A stretch of DNA of 64,000 nt from Candidatus Tumulicola sp. GTDB lineage: Bacteria; Vulcanimicrobiota; Vulcanimicrobiia; Eremiobacterales; Eremiobacteraceae. A program made the position numbers and the translations under genes. Below are positions 8,657-17,211 of this stretch, piece after piece (within the stretch, counting starts at the first letter, position 1; every line of letters starts with the position of its first letter). The notes below the pieces were generated by a model. It ran no database searches. It worked only from the letters and a program-made list of their open reading frames with translations, and had not been told where the DNA came from. The stretch is from the NCBI GenBank assembly GCA_035601835.1, contig DATNNM010000016.1:124001-188000 (forward strand), given 5' to 3'.

Positions 8657-11600
8657 TCCTTCGCCGAATCACAGCCATGGGCGCCGAGCGGCTCTATGCA
8701 GGCCTGGCGGTCGTTGCCATCTTCGCTGTCGCTTTCCATTGGTGGCGCCCAGGCTATACCATCAGCGGCGGCGACAGTGTCTATCCGCCGGATCCGTTCC
8801 ACCAACTGCTCGTGAGTTTCTCTGCGTGGAATCACTCCCCCAGCATTTTGGGCTCCGCATCGGGGGGAAGCGCGTCGGCTCCGTTCCTACTCGTTCTCGG
8901 CGTGCTGAGGCTCATGTTCGGCAGCAGTCTCGCGCAGATTATCGCTCTAAGCCTCCTCCAGACGGGCGCTTGGTTAGGAATGCAAGCATTTCTCCGGCAG
9001 TTACGGGCCTCCGCGGGGGCCGCCGCGATTGGGGCAACGTTCTACGTGTTCAACCAGTGGTCGATCCAGTTTTTCGGCTTCAACTATGCACTGGAAATCC
9101 TGATGATCTTGCTGCCGATCGCGGGTGTCTTGGCGCTGCGGTTCAACCCCCCGCGCGCGCGCGTGCTCTCGTTTTGCTTCGTGCTCCTCGTTGCGATACC
9201 GTGCGCCCCGCTGGGGGTCAACCCGGCACTCATCCTGCTGGCGCTTTTCGGCTTCGCATCGCTCGCTGGCCTCGCATTTCTGCTGTCGCTTCACCGGCGT
9301 GAATTCACCCGTTGGATGCTGGGCACGCTGGGACTCTCTCTGGTCGCCGCCGCCTGGTGGCTCCTTCCTATCTGTTGGCAATATCTGGACAGCCTCCATA
9401 CCTTCGTGCTTTCGCCAAGCGCCTGGTCCTGGGTGATCGCGCGATCGTCGATCCTCAACAACTTGCGATGGACTCCGATGTGGCAGTGGAGGTCGGGCTA
9501 CACGCCATACGCGCCTGTCGTCGATGGCTCTCCGCTGCTGTATGCGGCCGAGTTCGCGTCGATCGCCGCACTGTGTCTCGCACTAGCGTTTAGCACCGGC
9601 GAGCAGAGACGAATCCTTAGGTATAGCGCCCTCATGGTGGCCGCCGCGATCATCATCTCCAAGGGATTGCATCCGCCGGCGACGTGGTTCAACGAGTTGC
9701 TCTACAAGGTGCCCGGGATGTTCCTGTTCCGCGAACCGACTAGCAAAGCGCCGCTCATCGGTTTGATTTTCGCGAGCGTCGGGCTAGCACTATGCTACGA
9801 CGTAGTCGCAGCTCGCATACGCCGAGCTGCCGGTCGCCTTGTGCTCGCCACGGCATTGATCGTACCGCTGATCCTGTCGGCGTACCCTGCCGTCACTAGG
9901 GACAGAGACGCGACGGACGACATACGATCCCATTACACCCGCGTTCCGGGCTACTGGCTCGACGCCATTGACTATCTCAATGCGCAGCCAGACTTCGCGG
10001 GAATCCTCATGCTCCCACCCGTTTCATACTATCAGGTGAACTATGGGTGGTTTTATGGGAGTGATGGCATCACGACCGCGCTCCTGAACAAGCCCATCGA
10101 TCGTCTGGTCAGCCAGGACCTGTATTCAATCTCGCCCCAGCGGCTAGCGTTGAATTCCCGCATTCGGACTGCGCTCTTCTCGGGTTCGCCCTTGCTCGGG
10201 CGCATGCTCGGCGACATGGGGATCGGTTACGTCCTGTACCGCGGCGACGTCGTTGGCGATCCGCGGGATCTTGTGTCGCGTGACGCGCTGCGCTCCGAAC
10301 TCGGTCGAGCAGAAGAGCGACGCTTCGGACCGTTGGCGGTCTTCACGTTCCCGCATCGTCCGCGCGTCAACATGTCTGCGCGCTGGATCGAGCAGACTGG
10401 GCGTTCCCTTGAGGCTGGAGACGAGCTCGAACTGCGCGCGCTCGAGGAGACGCTGCCGCGTCTGAGCGCATCCGCAAGTACGCCGCTATGGTCGCCGGCG
10501 CTGGTGGAATCGATCGACGATTCGGCGAGCTCCGACCGGCTCGTCAGCGTGCACAACTCCGTGACCGGTCGTTTGACCGGAACGAGGACTCGCCTCGCCG
10601 CGTCGTTTCTTGGATCCGATTTTGCACGGCGTGAAGTGGTGGTGAGCCGGTTGAAACCGCTCGCTTGGAGCCACGCTATCGGGTGCGTCGCGGTCTTCCA
10701 GGCGCTCCACGACCTTGACGCAGATGTGCGCTCGTATCGGGTGTTCAACGCGTCGTTTTATCCGATTAAGACGACCCTAGCGATCCTCGTTCGACCTCAG
10801 GCTGACCGGGTGTATGCCTTGAGATATGGCGACGGCCGGGCCTCGCGGGCGTTGGCAGCAAGCCGATTTCCCGTTTGGCTCGAATTTCAGAGCGTGCGGA
10901 TACAGCCGGGAGAAACATCGCTGGTTCTTGGATCTGAACCCGGACGAGGCGGGGAACGCCTGCCGGCCTACGAGGGCGGAGAGAACCTCGGGGCTGTGCA
11001 CGTCGCGTGCCCGCAGTTTTTCGTTCGATTGCCACGGCCCGATACTGGAAGCATCGCTTTTGATCCGAAGCACCCGCTCGTCAGTCTCGGCGGAATTCCG
11101 CTCGCTCTGACTCTTGCCGACGAACCTTGGGTCTCCATTTCGGCGAGGGAGGACCCCAATGCGCGCGTCAATTATGGAGTGGTGTGGCTGGTGGAAGTTC
11201 GCAGCAAGCGCTACACGGTGTACCAGCGCACGAACGTGTCGGTTACTCCCGCAAGCACCGTCGACGCTATTGAAGCAACGCTGGCGCAAGCAGGAGTGAA
11301 GGTCACGGCGAACGACTTCGCGGCGATTCGCGTTCTCGGCGTGCAGGTGGTCGCCAGTGCGTGGGAATGGCAGCCTAAGGGGACGATCGCTTTTTCAAAT
11401 GTTCGCATCGGCTGGACTGATCGAGGAGCGGCGTCGGCGCGAGGCGGAGGACTGAAGCTGATCGCAAGAGTCGACGGCAGGCGCATCGAAGCGGATGACG
11501 CCGCCGGCTCGGTCGTGCAATCCGTCGTCCAGGGCTCGATATCGGGTGACGTCGCGGCTTCGATCGAACGTGTCGCGCGCTCGCTCTCGGTCGCGGCCTT

Positions 11601-11931
11601 GGGGCGGGTACTGGTCAGGGAAAGCCTTGACGCACCTGTCGCGTCCGTAGAGCAAGAAGGTTTATTGGTCGTGCACGTGCCCGCGGACGGGCCGCGATTG
11701 ATCACTCTCACCGATCAGTACGACCCGGCCTGGACCGGAATCGCGTGGCGGGGCCTGCGCCCGAGCCTCTTGCCGCATATGTCGGCCGACCGATGGCGCA
11801 ACGCGTTTATCGCGCCGCCTGGAAGCGCGGTGATGCTCTTCTTCCTAGGGGTGCCGCTCCAATACGTCAGCCTGCTCGCGGCGGCCGCGCTGATCGCCGC
11901 GCTCGGGCTGCGGCTACGAAGGAGACCATAG
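8653..11931 (+). CDS. Very large GT-C-like polytopic membrane protein (1092 aa)
   Basis: About ten to eleven hydrophobic segments in residues 1-420 are followed by a long extracytoplasmic region of about 600 residues and a C-terminal membrane helix (VSLLAAAALIAALGLRLRR). The first loop carries an acidic motif (SGGDSVYPPDPFHQ) and a later membrane-edge motif (GMFLFREPTSKAPL). Both match positions in the 1195-aa protein at 3293-6880, as does VNYGWFYGSDG. By architecture it is a candidate polyprenyl-sugar-dependent transferase acting outside the cytoplasmic membrane, comparable to AftD. Substrate is unknown. It is coupled to the TylF-like gene upstream, and the next small gene begins at the base after its stop. 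Confidence 0.7.
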   Translation: MILRRITAMGAERLYAGLAVVAIFAVAFHWWRPGYTISGGDSVYPPDPFHQLLVSFSAWNHSPSILGSASGGSASAPFLLVLGVLRLMFGSSLAQIIALSLLQTGAWLGMQAFLRQLRASAGAAAIGATFYVFNQWSIQFFGFNYALEILMILLPIAGVLALRFNPPRARVLSFCFVLLVAIPCAPLGVNPALILLALFGFASLAGLAFLLSLHRREFTRWMLGTLGLSLVAAAWWLLPICWQYLDSLHTFVLSPSAWSWVIARSSILNNLRWTPMWQWRSGYTPYAPVVDGSPLLYAAEFASIAALCLALAFSTGEQRRILRYSALMVAAAIIISKGLHPPATWFNELLYKVPGMFLFREPTSKAPLIGLIFASVGLALCYDVVAARIRRAAGRLVLATALIVPLILSAYPAVTRDRDATDDIRSHYTRVPGYWLDAIDYLNAQPDFAGILMLPPVSYYQVNYGWFYGSDGITTALLNKPIDRLVSQDLYSISPQRLALNSRIRTALFSGSPLLGRMLGDMGIGYVLYRGDVVGDPRDLVSRDALRSELGRAEERRFGPLAVFTFPHRPRVNMSARWIEQTGRSLEAGDELELRALEETLPRLSASASTPLWSPALVESIDDSASSDRLVSVHNSVTGRLTGTRTRLAASFLGSDFARREVVVSRLKPLAWSHAIGCVAVFQALHDLDADVRSYRVFNASFYPIKTTLAILVRPQADRVYALRYGDGRASRALAASRFPVWLEFQSVRIQPGETSLVLGSEPGRGGERLPAYEGGENLGAVHVACPQFFVRLPRPDTGSIAFDPKHPLVSLGGIPLALTLADEPWVSISAREDPNARVNYGVVWLVEVRSKRYTVYQRTNVSVTPASTVDAIEATLAQAGVKVTANDFAAIRVLGVQVVASAWEWQPKGTIAFSNVRIGWTDRGAASARGGGLKLIARVDGRRIEADDAAGSVVQSVVQGSISGDVAASIERVARSLSVAALGRVLVRESLDAPVASVEQEGLLVVHVPADGPRLITLTDQYDPAWTGIAWRGLRPSLLPHMSADRWRNAFIAPPGSAVMLFFLGVPLQYVSLLAAAALIAALGLRLRRRP

Positions 11932-12138
11932 GTGCGCGCCGCGCTGGCTTGCATCGCGCTCGCGATCCTGGTGGTCGCAATCACCCTGCACGGCGTCGGC
12001 AACGAGCCGGTGGCCGAAGCGTGGGCGAATTGGACCTTTGTGTTCGTGGTAGCGGCGGCTCTGTTGCCGCAACAAGCCGACGATTGGGCGATCACGTTCG
12101 TTGTCGGCGCGATACGTCGTATGCGGGGCAGTGCGTGA
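11932..12138 (+). CDS. Small two-helix membrane protein
   Basis: A GTG-started frame of 68 codons fits exactly between the stop of the GT-C-like gene (TAG at 11929-11931) and the GTG of the next glycosyltransferase (overlap GTGA at 12135). It encodes two hydrophobic stretches, ACIALAILVVAITLHGVG and WTFVFVVAAALLPQ, and a basic C terminus (RRMRGS). The tight packing supports a real gene. I do not recognise the family. It could be an accessory subunit of the preceding membrane enzyme or a detached continuation of its C-terminal membrane region. Confidence 0.5.
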   Translation: MRAALACIALAILVVAITLHGVGNEPVAEAWANWTFVFVVAAALLPQQADDWAITFVVGAIRRMRGSA

Positions 12139-13373
12139 AAAGTATCGCCCTCGCCGCTACCATGATCTCGCCTCCCGGGAGCATGGGCGGCAATACCAAA
12201 ATCGCGCTCGAATTCGCGCGCTCGTGGGCGGAGCGCGGCATGGACGTTTGCGTCTTCACTACAGCCGACGGCGAGCGTTCATTTCGTGAATATGGTGTGG
12301 ACGGCGTGCGTTTTCGAATCGTCTCGCAGGAAAGCATTTCGCGCTCCGGGCTCGTGAGGGCGCACAACCGACTGTGGCGCGAGATCCGTTCGGCCGAGCT
12401 CGGAGTTGGGCGTTTTGATGCGTCCTACTCCGCCAGCGACTTTATTCCGGATCTGATACTAGCTAGGCGCCTCCGCGATGAAGGCCTCGCGTCACGTTGG
12501 ATCGGCTGCCTGTATCTGTTCGTGCCGCATCCAGCGTACGGATACGAGGGTCACTATAGCCACAAGCTTTTCGGCAGTTTCGACCCGCGCCTTGCCGCCT
12601 TCTATCCATACCAGCGCCTTACCGTTCTTCCCACGGCGCTGACCGCGGACGGCAACATGATCGCTAACGATGTCGACGCCGAGGAGTTTGTCAAGCGGGG
12701 CTACCCGCGCGAGCGCGTGCACGCGGTGTACGGCGTCGTCAACCTCGATCACATAGGCGCGCACGAAGGGGCGCCGCTCTACGATGCGGCCTTTGTCGGG
12801 CGCTTGCATCCGCAAAAAGGCTGCAAACGCCTCTTGCAAATCTGGAAGTTCGTTCTGGCCGACCTGCCCGGTTCTAAATTGGCCATCGTCGGTGTCGGCG
12901 AGCCGGCCTACGAGCGGCGCTTGCGCCAACTCGCCCGCACACTCGGCATCGAGGACTCCGTTGCGTGGATCGGGTTCCTCGAAGGGCCGCAAAAATACGC
13001 GCTGCTGCAGCGTTCGCGTGTGTTCTTGCATACGAGCGTCTACGACAACTGCGGCATGGCCGCCGCCGAGGCGCTCGCGTGCGGTCTGCCGGCGGTGACC
13101 TTCGACCTTCCGCCGCTGCGGGTCGCCTACCCACGCGGCACGTTGAAGGCGCCTATCGGCGATGAAGCTGCCTTTGCACGACAAATCGTGCGCCTGCTGT
13201 CGGACGAAGAGCTGCGGCGCCGGCTTGGGGCCGAAGGCCGTCAGGAGGTCGCCGCGTGGGATCGGCGCGCTCGCGAAAAAGATGCCACGCTCTTCATTGA
13301 GAAAGTCTTGGCCATGCCACCCATGCGGCGCGAACCGGCGCGCGCCCGACACCATACCCTCGAGGCCACGTGA
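12135..13373 (+). CDS. Glycosyltransferase family 4
   Basis: A 412-residue GT-B enzyme. The start GTG 12135 overlaps the previous stop; the frame is open further upstream, but that part is antisense-like. The N-terminal domain has MISPPGSMGGNTKIAL (acceptor loop). The donor domain begins near AAFVGRLHPQKGCKRLLQIW and has VFLHTSVYDNCGMAAAEALA, a variant of the EX7E region (here D-N-C-G-M-A-A-A-E). The last ~40 codons (from LGAEGRQEVAAW on) were copied in the tandem duplication and reappear at the front of the second methyltransferase downstream. It probably acts in polysaccharide chain assembly in the cytoplasm. Confidence 0.82.
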   Translation: MKSIALAATMISPPGSMGGNTKIALEFARSWAERGMDVCVFTTADGERSFREYGVDGVRFRIVSQESISRSGLVRAHNRLWREIRSAELGVGRFDASYSASDFIPDLILARRLRDEGLASRWIGCLYLFVPHPAYGYEGHYSHKLFGSFDPRLAAFYPYQRLTVLPTALTADGNMIANDVDAEEFVKRGYPRERVHAVYGVVNLDHIGAHEGAPLYDAAFVGRLHPQKGCKRLLQIWKFVLADLPGSKLAIVGVGEPAYERRLRQLARTLGIEDSVAWIGFLEGPQKYALLQRSRVFLHTSVYDNCGMAAAEALACGLPAVTFDLPPLRVAYPRGTLKAPIGDEAAFARQIVRLLSDEELRRRLGAEGRQEVAAWDRRAREKDATLFIEKVLAMPPMRREPARARHHTLEAT

Positions 13374-14347
13374 CGGCCGACTCGTCGGCGGCATCGGGCG
13401 CTGCGGCGTCCGCATGCCACGCCTGCGGCTCTGCCGCCGTTCGCGCTACGCACGCCGCGTCGGAGACTTTGTTCCAAATGGGCGGCGAATTCACGTATCG
13501 CGAGTGCGCCGATTGCGGCTCTTTATCGCTCGCGAACCCGCCGTCGGATGCTGCTGCATATTACCCCGCTCATTACTACCGGCACGTCGAAGCAGGCGTT
13601 TCCGAGCGGCTCAGGCCTCTCGTGAAAGCGGCGCGCGTGCTGCACGATCGCTTGGTTCCGGTCGTTTCCCCGCTCACGGGGCGGTGGGGCATCGGCTTAC
13701 GAGGTGCGACCGCAGCCGACGTCCGTGTCCTAGACGGTGGATGCGGCAGCGGGCGCTTTCTGATGCGCCTGCGCGATCTTGGACTCTTGGATCTCACGGG
13801 CGTCGACCCTTATGCCGCCTTCGATGCGATTGGGAGAAACGGGAAGTCCGGTTCGCTTCGGCTGCTGCGCGAACGCATCGAGGATTTGAGAGAGACCTTC
13901 GACACGATCATGTTCAACCACACCCTCGAGCACGAGGAAGATCCGCGCGCCGAGCTCACAGCCGCCAAGGATCGCCTATCCGCTCGCGGACGAATTGTGG
14001 TTCGCGTGCCGGTGCTGGGGTATGCATGGAGACGGTACGGCCGGTGCTGGGCCCAACTTGACGCGCCGCGCCACTTCACGCTTTTCTCGAAACGCGGCCT
14101 GCTCGATTGCGCCGCCCGTGCCGGACTTAGCATCGAAAGCACTACGTACGACTCGAGCGCGTATCAGTTTTGGGCAAGCGAGGGGTACATGCGTGGCCGG
14201 TCGCCCAGAGCAGAGGCGGGGATGCTAACGCTGCGCTGGCTCATACGATGGGTTGGACGCATCCCTTGGAATGTGCGTGCTTGGCTGCTGAACGTGCGCC
14301 ACGACGGCGATCAAGCCGCCTTCGTCTTGCGGCCCGCGCCTCGATAA
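13370..14347 (+). CDS. Methyltransferase with N-terminal zinc-ribbon, copy 1
   Basis: A 325-residue protein starting at GTG 13370, overlapping the GT4 stop. It has an N-terminal pair of cysteine couples (CHAC and CADC, about residues 17-52) as in sugar methyltransferases that carry a zinc-ribbon, then the SAM motif VRVLDGGCGSGRFLMRL and FDTIMFNHTLEHEEDP. Compared with copy 2, motif I has Gly for Ile (LDGGCG versus LDIGCG), and the usual LEHVxD is LEHEED. The activity is probably C-, N- or O-methylation of a nucleotide-linked or lipid-linked sugar. It was duplicated in tandem, and the changes at the two motifs could mean divergence or early decay. Confidence 0.82.
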   Translation: MTADSSAASGAAASACHACGSAAVRATHAASETLFQMGGEFTYRECADCGSLSLANPPSDAAAYYPAHYYRHVEAGVSERLRPLVKAARVLHDRLVPVVSPLTGRWGIGLRGATAADVRVLDGGCGSGRFLMRLRDLGLLDLTGVDPYAAFDAIGRNGKSGSLRLLRERIEDLRETFDTIMFNHTLEHEEDPRAELTAAKDRLSARGRIVVRVPVLGYAWRRYGRCWAQLDAPRHFTLFSKRGLLDCAARAGLSIESTTYDSSAYQFWASEGYMRGRSPRAEAGMLTLRWLIRWVGRIPWNVRAWLLNVRHDGDQAAFVLRPAPR

Positions 14348-14356
14348 GAAACGACG

Positions 14357-15421
14357 ATGCACCGGCTTGGGGCCGAGCGCCACCAGGAAGTCGCTGCGTG
14401 GGATCGGCGCGCTCGCGAAAAAGATGCCACGCTCTTCATCGAGAAAGTCTTCATCATGCCATCTTCGGGTGCCGCGGCGTCCGCATGCCGCGCTTGCGGC
14501 TCTGCCGCCGTTCGCGCTACGCACGCCGCGTCGGAGACTTTGTTCCAAATGGGCGGCGAATTCACGTATCGCGAGTGCGCCGATTGCGGCTCTTTATCGC
14601 TCGCGAACCCGCCGTCGGATGCTGCTCCGTATTACCCCGCTCATTACTACCGGCATGTCGAAGCAGGCGTTTCCGAGCGGCTCAGGCCTCTCGTGAAGGC
14701 GGCGCGCGTCATGTACGATCGATTGGTCCCGGTCGTTTCCCCGCTTACGGGTCGATGGAGCATCGGCTTGCGCGGTGCGACCGCAGCCGACGTCCGTGTC
14801 CTAGACATTGGTTGCGGCAGCGGGCGCTTTCTGATACGCCTGCGCGATCTTGGACTCTTGGATCTCACGGGCGTCGACCCTTATGCCACCTTCGATGCGA
14901 TTGGGAGAAACGGGAAGTCCGGCTCGCTCCGGCTGCTCCGCGGACGCACCGAGGATTTGCAAGGGACCTTCGACGCGATCATGATCAACCACACCCTCGA
15001 GCACGTTGAAGATCCGTGCGCCGAGCTCACGGCCGCCAAGGATCGCCTGGCCGCTCGCGGACGAATTGTGGTTCGCGTGCCGGTGCTGGGGTATGCATGG
15101 AGACGGTACGGCCGGTGCTGGGCCCGGTTTGATGCGCCGCGCCACTTCACGCTTTTCTCGAAACGCGGCCTGCTCGATTGCGCCGCCCGTGTCGGACTTA
15201 GCATCGACAGCATGACGTACGACTCGGATGCGTATCAGTTTTGGGCAAGCGAGGGGTACATGCGTGGCCAGTCGCCCAAATCGCAGGGGCGTATGCTGAC
15301 GCTGCGCGGGCTCGCACAATCGCTAAGACGCATCCCCTGGAATGTGCGGTCTTGGCTGCTGAACGTGCGCCACGACGGCGATCAAGCCGCCTTCGTCTTG
15401 CGGCCCGCAGAGCCTCGATAA
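14357..15421 (+). CDS. Methyltransferase with N-terminal zinc-ribbon, copy 2 (chimeric N terminus)
   Basis: The body (from about residue 41) is a paralogue of the gene just upstream, with about 35 substitutions over some 310 residues by eye. It keeps canonical motifs, LDIGCGSGRF and NHTLEHVEDP. The first ~33 residues (LGAERHQEVAAWDRRAREKD...) are not methyltransferase sequence; they match the C terminus of the GT4 encoded at 12135-13373. The ATG at 14357 and its leader match the leader and ATG of rmlB, so the start was probably donated by the duplication junction. Translation could instead begin at ATG 14456 (MPSSGAAAS), which would give a normal-length protein. It lies ten bases upstream of rmlB. 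Confidence 0.82.
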   Translation: MHRLGAERHQEVAAWDRRAREKDATLFIEKVFIMPSSGAAASACRACGSAAVRATHAASETLFQMGGEFTYRECADCGSLSLANPPSDAAPYYPAHYYRHVEAGVSERLRPLVKAARVMYDRLVPVVSPLTGRWSIGLRGATAADVRVLDIGCGSGRFLIRLRDLGLLDLTGVDPYATFDAIGRNGKSGSLRLLRGRTEDLQGTFDAIMINHTLEHVEDPCAELTAAKDRLAARGRIVVRVPVLGYAWRRYGRCWARFDAPRHFTLFSKRGLLDCAARVGLSIDSMTYDSDAYQFWASEGYMRGQSPKSQGRMLTLRGLAQSLRRIPWNVRSWLLNVRHDGDQAAFVLRPAEPR

Positions 15422-15431
15422 AAAAACGACG

Positions 15432-16445
15432 ATGCGCCTTCTGATCACCGGCGGCTGCGGCTTCATCGGTTCGAACTTCATCCGCGCGGCGCTCAAGCAG
15501 CATGCCGATTGGAGCGTCGTCAACCTCGACGCGCTGACCTACGCGGGAAACGAGCGCAATCTTCGCGACGTCGAAGGTGACACTCGCTACCGCTTCGTGC
15601 ACGGCGACATCTGCGACCCGGCCGACGTGCGCTCGAGCCTCGGCGAAGGTGTCCACGCGATCGTGAACTTCGCGGCGGAGACGCACGTGGATCGCAGCAT
15701 CACGAGCCCGGAGGCGTTCTTGCGGACCGACGTCCTCGGCACGCACGTGCTGCTCGAGGCGGCGCGCGAATGCAAAGTCGGACGCTTTGTTCAAGTGTCG
15801 ACTGACGAGGTATACGGGAGCGTCCCACACGGGCGCACGCCCGAAGGCGCGCCTCTGGCGCCGCGCAGCCCGTACGCAGCGAGCAAGGCGGGCGCAGATC
15901 TTCTCGTGCTCGCGTACGTCGAAACATATGCCCTGCCGGCGATCATCACGCGCGGCTCCAACACCTACGGGCCGTATCAACACCCCGAAAAACTCGTGCC
16001 GCTTTTCGTCACGAACCTCATCGATCGCAGGCCGGTGCCGCTCTATGGTGACGGCCTTCACGAACGCGAGTGGCTGCACGTCGACGATCACTGCAGCGCG
16101 ATCGAGCACGCCCTGCTGCACGGCGTCCGAGGAGAGGTCTACAACGTCGGACCGCACGCGGGCTGCACGAACTTGGAGATGACGCAGCGGCTGCTCGCCT
16201 TGCTCGGCCTCGACGCAGGACCGTATGTGCGCCGCGTGCCGGATCGGCCCGGCCACGATCGACGTTACGCGCTGGATTGTTCCAAGCTGCTCGCGCTCGG
16301 CTGGTCGCCGCGCGTGGAGCTCGCGAGCGGGCTTGCACAAACGGTCGCTTGGTATCGCGCCAACGAGACGTGGTGGCGGCCGATCGTGGAGGGCGAGTTC
16401 GCCTCGTACTACCGTCGGCAATACTCGACGCTGGAGTCTCAATGA
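15432..16445 (+). CDS. rmlB: dTDP-glucose 4,6-dehydratase
   Basis: A 337-residue extended short-chain dehydrogenase. It has the NAD-binding GGCGFIGSNFIR at the N terminus, VNFAAETHVDRSI, the catalytic VSTDEVYG, and the YAASKAGADLL tyrosine-lysine pair, all in RmlB order and spacing. It converts dTDP-glucose to dTDP-4-keto-6-deoxyglucose, the precursor of rhamnose and other deoxysugars, in the cytoplasm. The stop overlaps the ATG of rmlA (ATGA at 16442). No rmlC or rmlD is in the window, so the final deoxysugar is uncertain. Confidence 0.92.
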   Translation: MRLLITGGCGFIGSNFIRAALKQHADWSVVNLDALTYAGNERNLRDVEGDTRYRFVHGDICDPADVRSSLGEGVHAIVNFAAETHVDRSITSPEAFLRTDVLGTHVLLEAARECKVGRFVQVSTDEVYGSVPHGRTPEGAPLAPRSPYAASKAGADLLVLAYVETYALPAIITRGSNTYGPYQHPEKLVPLFVTNLIDRRPVPLYGDGLHEREWLHVDDHCSAIEHALLHGVRGEVYNVGPHAGCTNLEMTQRLLALLGLDAGPYVRRVPDRPGHDRRYALDCSKLLALGWSPRVELASGLAQTVAWYRANETWWRPIVEGEFASYYRRQYSTLESQ

Positions 16446-17179
16446 AAGGCGTCATCTTGGCTGGCGGTACGGGAAGCCGCATGTTACCGCTCACGCGCGT
16501 GTCGAACAAACATCTCTTACCGGTGTACGACCGCCCGATGATCTTCTATCCGATCGAAACGCTCGTACGCTCCGGCATCACCGATATCATGCTCGTCACC
16601 GGCGGCAATAGCGCAGGCGAATTCTTGCGCTTGCTTGGCAATGGAAAAGAATTCGGACTCAAGGATATCTTCTACACGTATCAAGAGGGCGATCGCGGCA
16701 TCGCCGACGCCCTCAAACTCGCCGAACATTTCTCCGAGGGACAACGTGTCGTCGTGATACTCGGCGACAACGTTTTGGAAAAAGATATTACATCCCACGT
16801 CCGCGCCTTCGAAAAACAGCCGTCTGGCGCGCGCTTGCTGCTTAAAGAAGTGCCCGATCCGCAGCGCTTCGGCGTGCCGATCATACGGGATGGTCGCATC
16901 GTGCGCATCGAGGAAAAACCCTCGCGACCCCAAAGCGGGTACGCCGTCACCGGCGTGTATATGTACGATCAGCGCGTTTTCGATTTTTGCCGCGGGCTCA
17001 CTCCAAGCGCGCGCGGCGAACTCGAGATCACGGACGTCAACAACGCCTACATCAAGCAGGGCGATCTTGCTTTCGACGTGCTCGACGGGTGGTGGACAGA
17101 CGCCGGAACGTTCGAAAGCTATTTTCTCGCCAACAAGTTGGTCGCGGAACGACGCGGCTGGCGCCCTCCCGGCGCTTGA
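16442..17179 (+). CDS. rmlA: Glucose-1-phosphate thymidylyltransferase
   Basis: 245 residues with the nucleotidyltransferase signature GVILAGGTGSRMLPLT, then SNKHLLPVYDRPMIFYPI, the metal-binding VVILGDNVLEKDI, and FGVPII...EEKP. It makes dTDP-glucose from dTTP and glucose-1-phosphate and feeds RmlB, with which it overlaps by 4 bp. The protein is shorter than the ~290-residue RmlA of enterobacteria and matches the shorter subgroup lacking the C-terminal extension. Function is firm; small differences in nucleotide preference (dTTP or UTP) cannot be excluded from sequence alone. Confidence 0.9.
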   Translation: MKGVILAGGTGSRMLPLTRVSNKHLLPVYDRPMIFYPIETLVRSGITDIMLVTGGNSAGEFLRLLGNGKEFGLKDIFYTYQEGDRGIADALKLAEHFSEGQRVVVILGDNVLEKDITSHVRAFEKQPSGARLLLKEVPDPQRFGVPIIRDGRIVRIEEKPSRPQSGYAVTGVYMYDQRVFDFCRGLTPSARGELEITDVNNAYIKQGDLAFDVLDGWWTDAGTFESYFLANKLVAERRGWRPPGA

Positions 17180-17211
17180 CCGGCTGGCACAATCCGCGCA
17201 TAGCGGGCAGG

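Larger units (their letters stand above)
13221..15436 (+). repeat. Tandem duplication, unit about 1.14 kb
   Basis: The stretch from 13221 (CCGGCTTGGGGCC, inside the GT4 gene) to about 14361 is repeated from 14362 to about 15436. The offset is 1141 bp at the GT4 tail and 1071 bp inside the methyltransferase, so the second copy lacks 70 bp around the original GT4/methyltransferase junction. Both copies end in the same trailer (CTCGATAA, then ACGACGATGC). In copy two this runs into rmlB, and in copy one it runs into the GT4 tail. The junction therefore joins the first bases of an rmlB-like start to the inside of the GT4 gene. The copies differ at scattered positions, so this is an old, diverged duplication. 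Confidence 0.85.

Noticed and set aside
13162-14061. Frames of about 280-300 codons rich in Arg and Ala, also at 14170-15009
   Set aside because: Out-of-frame readings of the GT4 end and the two methyltransferase copies; the repeats between them come from the duplication.
13370-15421. Assembly artefact as the cause of the doubled methyltransferase
   Set aside because: The copies differ at many scattered positions and have different junctions and a 70-bp deletion, which a simple assembly error would not create.
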